The notes under the pieces are model-generated. The model ran no database searches. It saw only the letters and a program-made list of their open reading frames with translations, and was not told where the DNA came from. A DNA stretch of 64,000 bases from Adiantum capillus-veneris (taxonomy: Eukaryota; Streptophyta; Polypodiopsida; Polypodiales; Pteridaceae), in assembly GCA_014529385.2 (NCBI GenBank), contig CM043960.1:123034543-123098542 (forward strand), read 5' to 3'. The position numbers and the translations under genes were made by a program. Positions within the stretch are counted from its first letter, which is position 1. Each line of letters starts with the position of its first letter. Shown one piece after another: positions 59,128 to 64,000 of this stretch.

Positions 59128-59248
59128 GTCTTCTTCTCATTCCCTACCTTGTTGCTTCATGGGAAACTTTACCGGCATTAGCTCAAGACAGGTTCTATAT
59201 TGTGCCAATGCCTTGTCTTAATCGATCTGTCTTTTGCACTTGTCACAG
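59128..59248 (+). other. Kinesin intron 1
   Basis: 121 bp, GT...TGTCACAG borders, between in-phase exons. Confidence 0.7.
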
Positions 59249-59371
59249 CTGAAGCGATTGAAGCTAAGGAAGAATAATTGGGACTGTGAGACGTTCCAGT
59301 TTGATGAGATTCTGAATGAAACTACTTCTCAGAAACGAGTCTATGAAGTAGTGGCAAAGCCTGTGGTTGAG

Positions 59372-59594
59372 GTCCTTCATTGCCCCCTACCATTTTCAAC
59401 CCATTTTATTCAATAGATAGTGTTATAGACAGGGAAATAGAGTCTTTGGGTGCTTGTTCTTCGTGTCTAAAGATATTTGCTTAGACAGTTGTTGGGCTTG
59501 TGATAGTGGCCTATTTTGCAAGATGTTTTGTATGTTATGTTTAAAACTCTATGTGATTGTATATACTTGGCATCGGTCTTCTCTTTGCCTGCAG
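59372..59594 (+). other. Kinesin intron 2
   Basis: 223 bp, GT...GCCTGCAG borders, between in-phase exons. Confidence 0.7.
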
Positions 59595-59727
59595 AGTCTG
59601 CTAGAGGGGTATAATGGCACTGTCATGGCATATGGTCACCGACCGTGGAATCATGGTTCGAGCCATGGAGGATATTCTTGCAGATACATCTTCTGAGCAA
59701 GGTTCAGTAACAGTCTCATATCTGCAG

Positions 59728-60040
59728 GTGACTGCTTTTGGCCTCAGTTTACTCTGTACATATACATGCTTTGTAATCTCCTTAAACCAAAGCTACCCTA
59801 AATGGGCCTTAAATACATTAGTCTTCTTGAATGTTTGCGTTCCTAAAGAAATGCCTTTCACCTGTTAGTTTTGCAACGATGTACTGTGGTGCGTAGTTGT
59901 GCTTCATTTTGAACTTGTTAGGGTGTATAAAATTAATCAATTACCTTCAAAATTCAGATGGCTGAACTTGAAAAGCTTTTAGGATGGTTTTCTTACTCTG
60001 AAAAGGAGGCGCACTGTTGCTAAATTGGCTTTATCTTACA
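59728..60040. other. Sequence between kinesin fragment and element C
   Basis: Begins with a GT donor after exon 3, so it is intron-like at first. No further exon or element boundary could be placed. Confidence 0.4.
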
Positions 60041-60041
60041 G

Positions 60042-60170
60042 AAAAATAATTCTAAATGAATTATTGGATTTATAAGTGAGGGTTTTCTCGCTTGGAACAC
60101 CAAGGAAAAATAATTAAAAATGAATTATTGGAATTTTAAGTGAGAGAGCTTTTCTCACTGGAGACATCCG
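60042..60170 (+). repeat. Tandem duplication, about 65 bp, at the left of element C
   Basis: AAAAATAATT-(C/A)-TAAATGAATTATTGGA-type sequence followed by AAGTGAG...TTTTCTC occurs twice in a row (about 60042-60107 and 60108-60170). Confidence 0.8.
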
Positions 60171-60180
60171 AGTACAGAGT

Positions 60181-60450
60181 ATTCCTAGTGCGTCATTTAA
60201 AGTAATGACGGGAACACTGAGAACGGGAATATTTGTAAGGCCACCAGGAACGGGTACTTCTGATGTGTCACATCGGATGGGTGACAGGGAGCATTAGAAA
60301 GAAGTATCTGACCGTCCGGGGAACGGACATCTCTGATGCGTCATAAGATGGGTGACATAGAGCATCGCGAAGGAGATTGTACCGTAAGTTCGGTAGGAAA
60401 GGACTAGGTGATGGGTATTCCTGATGCGTCACAAGGTGGGTGACGGGTGC
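60181..60450 (+). promoter_or_regulatory. Four diverged TGCGTCA...TGGGTGAC repeats in the LTR of element C
   Basis: Units with CTGATGCGTCA then a short gap and GTGGGTGACGG occur at about 60181, 60255, 60328 and 60417 (spacing about 74, 73 and 89). The first copy is the most diverged. TGCGTCA and TGACG are core binding sequences of plant bZIP factors, and the array lies upstream of the TATA box. An enhancer role is an inference. Confidence 0.6.
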
Positions 60451-60918
60451 ATTGGAAAGGGAATATCTATAGTCGGGAGGAAATTCCGAATTGTGTTAGA
60501 ATTGTGCACAAGGAAAAGCAAGCACTTGAATGAAGATGGGTTCAGAGGAAACTTTGAGGAAAAACAGATGCTTTCTGAGAAAGCGGGATTGCTTTTCGGG
60601 AAAGCAGATGCTTTCCCGCGAGGAAGTTTATGTTTGCATTGCAATTGTGCGTGTGATTGCATCCAGGGACGCCTGGGAAGTGCTGTGAAAGCATTGTTTT
60701 TAACTTACAAGGTTTTATTGAGTTTTTGGGCAGGTTCAGACTATTTTTAAAATACGCCGGCCGTCCACTTAATAAGTGGGCAGCCATCTAATAAATAAGG
60801 CAACAGATCTGCCAACATTTTCTCTCTCTCTTTTTCAAGCAGAACAGAAAGAAAAATGAAAAAAAAAAAAACGGCCACGATGTCTACGCGGGTAGCTATT
60901 CGTGCCCGTGGCTAGGAG

Positions 60919-60926
60919 CTATAAAA
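60919..60926 (+). promoter_or_regulatory. TATA box of the element C LTR
   Basis: GGAGCTATAAAAGC contains TATAAAAG about 480 bases after the bZIP-type repeats. The LTR transcript would start roughly 30 bases downstream. Confidence 0.65.
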
Positions 60927-61834
60927 GCATCACATGCCCTCACTCAGAGGGGAGGACCAATCTTTGCAAGGAGGAGATGCTGTTGTAAATTTCAGCCCCG
61001 TAAAGAAGACATTGTCGGTGATGCCCATGGCTGCCCCAAGTGTACTAGATGTCGCCAAGAACCAGTGCGCGAGTTCCCTCGCGAAGCAGTGCCTACGAAG
61101 CGTGTTTCCATCGCGACAAGTTGCTGTTTTTCTCTGTTTTCAGCCCATAAATGTCGTAGACGGGGCTGATTTACGAGAAGGAACCCAAGAACACTCCTCT
61201 TTTGTGTGTAGGATTGGAAGAGAGGATTTTCTATGGAGAGATCTCTTCCGAGGAATTGCTTTTCGAGAATCGAGTTGCGTTTCGAGCGTCGAGACTTTGA
61301 AGGTAACGATTTTCATGTTCTGATCTATGAGTATTTGATTGCAGGTGTACTTCCTCTTCGTGAGGGAGTAGGAGCAGAGGAAGGCATGAGCCTCTGTAGG
61401 AGAAAAGCGCTCTGAGGAACTAGAGCCAGATCAGCCCAAGGGTTTCGTACCCGAATTTGGGAAGTAGATCCACGGATCGGAGAGAGGTAGTCTCTCAAGT
61501 TGTGATCCGGAAGTTGGGATTCCCAAGTAAGGACTTCGTGTCCGGGAAAGCAGAGTTGCTCTGCGGGAAGAGGACTCTGGAAAGAGAGTTGGAAAAGAGT
61601 TGCAGGGATGCCATGCCCTGAGTCTGGAAGGTGAGATCCAGAGGCGAGAACCTTGATTCTCGAGGAATTGGAATAAGGAACGGAAGTTCCTTGGAATAGG
61701 GTTTTGCCCTAGGAATCGGAAGCTGACACTTCCGGGAACCATCAAGTCTTATTCTAGAACGAACGTGGTAATACGTTCGGTTCAAGTGCTTGTATAGACT
61801 TCTCCTCAGTAATAAAGATACTATTACGGGGGGG

Positions 61835-61858
61835 GGGACCAGCCCATCTTCTGGTCCC
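61835..61858 (+). promoter_or_regulatory. Conserved hairpin in the LTR of element C
   Basis: A G run, then GGGACCAG, an 8-base loop and CTGGTCCC, a perfect 8-bp stem. It is preceded by an AATAAAG and ACTATTACGG block. Position and form parallel the hairpins of the element B LTR and the solo LTR, though the stem sequence differs. Confidence 0.6.
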
Positions 61859-61994
61859 AGTACTGTGTCGATCTTCTCACTCTCTATCTCTCTCTCTATT
61901 TATTGCTCTCTATATCCTCTGGGTTCAGTAATAAGTGATAAATCCTATTTATCCGAATGTATTTTATATTGTGATGCGCTCCCATTTGTGACAG

Positions 61995-62010
61995 TGGTAT
62001 CAGAGCATGG
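61995..62010 (+). other. Primer binding site of element C (iMet type)
   Basis: TGGTATCAGAGCATGG, one base after the LTR end TTGTGACA at 61993. It is a perfect core match to the initiator Met tRNA type. Confidence 0.9.
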
Positions 62011-62421
62011 TCTCCTCTCTTTCTCTGTAAAGGAGGACGACTCTGGGAAGATACGGAAAGAAGCCATGACAAGCCAAGAGAGAAGTAAGCACGCGGAACC
62101 CTAAGTCCTGCAAGGAAAAGCTCGCAGAGTTGGAAATTTTTTTTCCCTCTGCAAGAAGTCGACACAAGGCTTGGGATTCTCTGAGAAGGCGACAAGAGCA
62201 TGATGCTCAAGAACCTAGAGAATCCAAGGAGCGGAATGCTCGAGATTCTTCAGAATCCAGAAAATATCCATGAACGTCAATCCATAACTATAGCCATGAA
62301 ATCCCGTCATTCCGGGAAGGATATGAAGAAGGTCTCTAGACCTAGGAGCACTTCCAGTCAAGTTTGATACTTTTGACGGAAGGGAAGATTCCCCGAAAGC
62401 TACCGCATTGATTCGACAAGT
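62011..62421 (+). other. Leader of element C, possibly a decayed gag N-terminus
   Basis: No continuous frame. Some purine-rich blocks (GAATCCAAGGAGCGGAATG) are seen, with no recognisable domain. Confidence 0.4.
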
Positions 62422-62951
62422 TTGAAGTTGCCTTTGCAAACGGCAATTTTTGAAAAAGCGTCGAAGATGAGGCATGTGATTAAACACCTCAAGGGGATTG
62501 GAAGTACTTGGTGGTATACCAAAGCTCTGCAAGGAACTTACAACAAGACTTGGATTCAATTCAAGGCTGAATTTTTGACAAATTTTTTTCCTCTATGCTT
62601 TGAAGAAGGCATCCAAGAAGATTGGGATCGGTTTGCCCAATAGGAACACGAGTGAGTCAAAGCAAGTAGTGGTTCACTCTTGCCAAGGTAGCTCCATTCT
62701 TGATCCTCTCTGAGGAAGGAAAGATGAACAAATTTAACGAAGGACTTTTGCCCGAATTTGTAAACCCATCTGCAAGATACTTTGCAGCAGATGGTGGAGT
62801 CAGCAATACAAAGCTGAAAGTGTACACCTTAGTGTACATAGAATCCAATCCCCGTGGTGGGACGAGAAACATTGAACAAAGAAAGTTTGGAGTAAGGGAA
62901 TTAAATCTAACTCATGAGTTCTTGAATAGAAGACCCTTGAACTTTAAGTGA
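62422..62951 (+). pseudogene. Element C gag remnant
   Basis: A 73-codon frame (62422-62643) carries KASKMRHVIKHLKGIGSTWW, then NKTWIQFKAEFLTNFFPLCF. This is the core of a gypsy Gag domain, with the Trp-Trp pair and the WxxFKxEF block. A stop at 62641 interrupts it. The next frame (62700-62951) reads NKFNEGLLPEFVNPSARYFA, fitting the FxxGLxPE region of Gag. Further zinc knuckle or pol motifs were not found. Confidence 0.75.
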
Positions 62952-64000
62952 CAGGGCAGGTTTTTAATCAAAGTTACATCTTTGAGGAAATCATAAAGTG
63001 CATTATGCTTGTTTGCTCTTTTGCACGAGGTATGGTTGTGTCTAACCAGGACAATCACTCTCGAGTGTTTATGAGAGTAAGGTTGAGTCAGAACATTGTT
63101 TATACGATGAACTGCTTTGCTTAACCATCCGGAAGGTCCATGATTGATCTGGTATCCGGTAGTTCTCCAAAAAATTACCTGCTATTGCGGGTAGGAAATT
63201 ATGAAGGAACCATTCTGAGTTTTCAAGGAAAGAAAAGCTTTCATGAAGCTTGAGTACTCTTTAAGCCCACACCCCCTACCCGGTAAGGGAAGATATGGTA
63301 GTGCTTTTTGCACAAGTGAACGAACACTCTCTTTACGAGGGAAGGAACAAACGATGACTATGGCCTGTGCTTCAGGAATCCAAGGATTAAAATCCTAGAT
63401 TATTTGATGAGCGGGTTTTGCTCTAAGATTGAGCCAAGTGATCGTCAAGTTGAGCGTCTTCGCTCTAAGGATCTTACGAAGGGAAGGTAATTTCCCAGGT
63501 TCAGCAAAACTCTAACACAGCTTAAGAATTATGTATACCTTTGGGTACATGGATAACACACAAAGATACAGACCTATGCCAAGGTGGGTCATCTACCAAT
63601 TGAATTTTTTTTCTGCTAAACGGAATGAGATGAACCAACTTCCTTTTCAGGAACTCGACGGGAGTTTGGTATACTCTCTTGAACACCTTTTTATGTGCAA
63701 GGATATTCCGACACGAGAATCTCTATTTGAGATGTGTTCGTTAGAAGGATTCTCTACGGAGAAGTGCTTTTACCATTATAGTAGCAACTTTTGGTTGCGG
63801 TATATGTTTCTCCATGAGAAGGTCAAGTAGCATTTGCACGCTGCTGGAATAAATTCGAACTATTATGTTTGTAAGAATATAGTTCGCCAATCGTTTCAAA
63901 ATGGTAAGAATTACATATGGGAGAACATCCCTGAGATTCAAAGAGGGTTCGCTCTATTGTGAACCGGGTTTGAATGTACGTTCAGAAAATGCTATAGCTA
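62952..64000 (+). other. Unassigned interior of element C
   Basis: Decayed sequence with a 99-codon frame at 63531-63830 (ending HYSSNFWLRYMFLHEKVK) that I do not recognise. It does not show RT, protease or integrase motifs. It may be a rearranged interior or a further insertion. Confidence 0.35.

Larger units (their letters stand above)
59027..59727 (+). pseudogene. Kinesin motor-domain fragment (armadillo-repeat kinesin type), P-loop deleted
   Basis: Three exons with canonical AG and GT borders. Exon 1 (59027-59127): GRVRVAVRLRPRNSEELKND, ADFADYVELMPE. Exon 2 (59249-59371): LKRLKLRKNNWDCETFQFDE, ILNETTSQKRVYEVVAKPVV, E. Exon 3 (59595-59727): SLLEGYNGTVMAYG, then DRGIMVRAMEDILADTSSEQ, GSVTVSYLQ. 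These match the start of the motor domain of plant armadillo-repeat kinesins, microtubule motors. In exon 3 MAYG should be followed by the ATP-binding QTGTGKT and about 15 more residues. They are missing, and the reading frame changes there. No later exons were recognised downstream, where element C begins. Hence a pseudogene or truncated copy. Confidence 0.8.
60042..64000 (+). mobile_element. Ty3/gypsy element C, 5' part, running off the window
   Basis: A long LTR-like region with TATA box and hairpin ends at 61993 and is followed by an iMet-type primer site. A degenerate leader and a gag-like frame (62422-62643) follow. Beyond that, no pol motif was recognised up to the window edge. The left border of the LTR was not fixed; 60042 is where element-like repeats begin. 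Confidence 0.75.

Overview
The window is repeat-dominated nuclear DNA from a plant. Plant origin is indicated by Ty1/copia and Ty3/gypsy elements with tRNA-iMet primer sites, a gypsy element with a second RNase H domain (Tat-type), remnants of a CACTA (En/Spm) transposon with DUF4218/DUF4216-like parts, and spliced exons matching the motor domain of a plant armadillo-repeat kinesin. I saw no rRNA, functional tRNA, CRISPR array or bacterial-style gene. The species cannot be told from the sequence. Almost every recognisable coding region is broken by stops, frameshifts or deletions.

Layout. 1-1.24 kb: an LTR scrap and a minus-strand tRNA-derived SINE-like segment. 1.24-12.5 kb: gypsy element A (+, chromodomain type) whose RNase H domain is split by a complete copia element at 4630-9816, with 192-bp LTRs and a 5-bp target duplication. 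12.5-18.6 kb: gypsy element B (+), with a 5'-truncated LTR, an Arg/Ser-rich gag, a degenerate pol with an integrase deletion, and no visible 3' LTR. 18.6-22.6 kb: no gene, a long GA tract. 22.6-28.8 kb: element F (-), a non-autonomous LTR element with paired LTRs and a TGGCGCCG-type primer site. It has a long degenerate coiled-coil ORF and a leader carrying five regularly spaced copies of an 18-bp palindrome. 28.8-34.1 kb: no gene, with microsatellites, a 157-bp duplication, an AGGTTA-rich tract, a dimeric ~313-bp tandem array and a ~187-bp tandem array. 34.5-38.5 kb: CACTA remnant with two genes and a candidate 3' terminus.

39.1-52.5 kb: gypsy element D (-, Tat type), 13.4 kb including two younger insertions: a solo LTR of the element-B family (41462-42977) and an internally deleted copia element E (46575-49570, -). 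52.5-59.0 kb: mostly unassigned sequence with microsatellites. 59.0-59.7 kb: three exons of a kinesin motor domain with consensus splice sites, in which the ATP-binding P-loop has been deleted. 60.0-64.0 kb: the long 5' LTR, primer site and degenerate gag of gypsy element C (+), running off the right edge.

How the parts relate. The history is one of nested insertion and decay: A was hit by a copia element, and D was hit by a B-family element (now a solo LTR) and by copia E. The non-coding signals are less eroded than the proteins: primer sites, polypurine tracts, TATA boxes, a hairpin shared by three LTRs, and the palindromes of element F. The leader of element F is the least explained structure and my main candidate for something undescribed.
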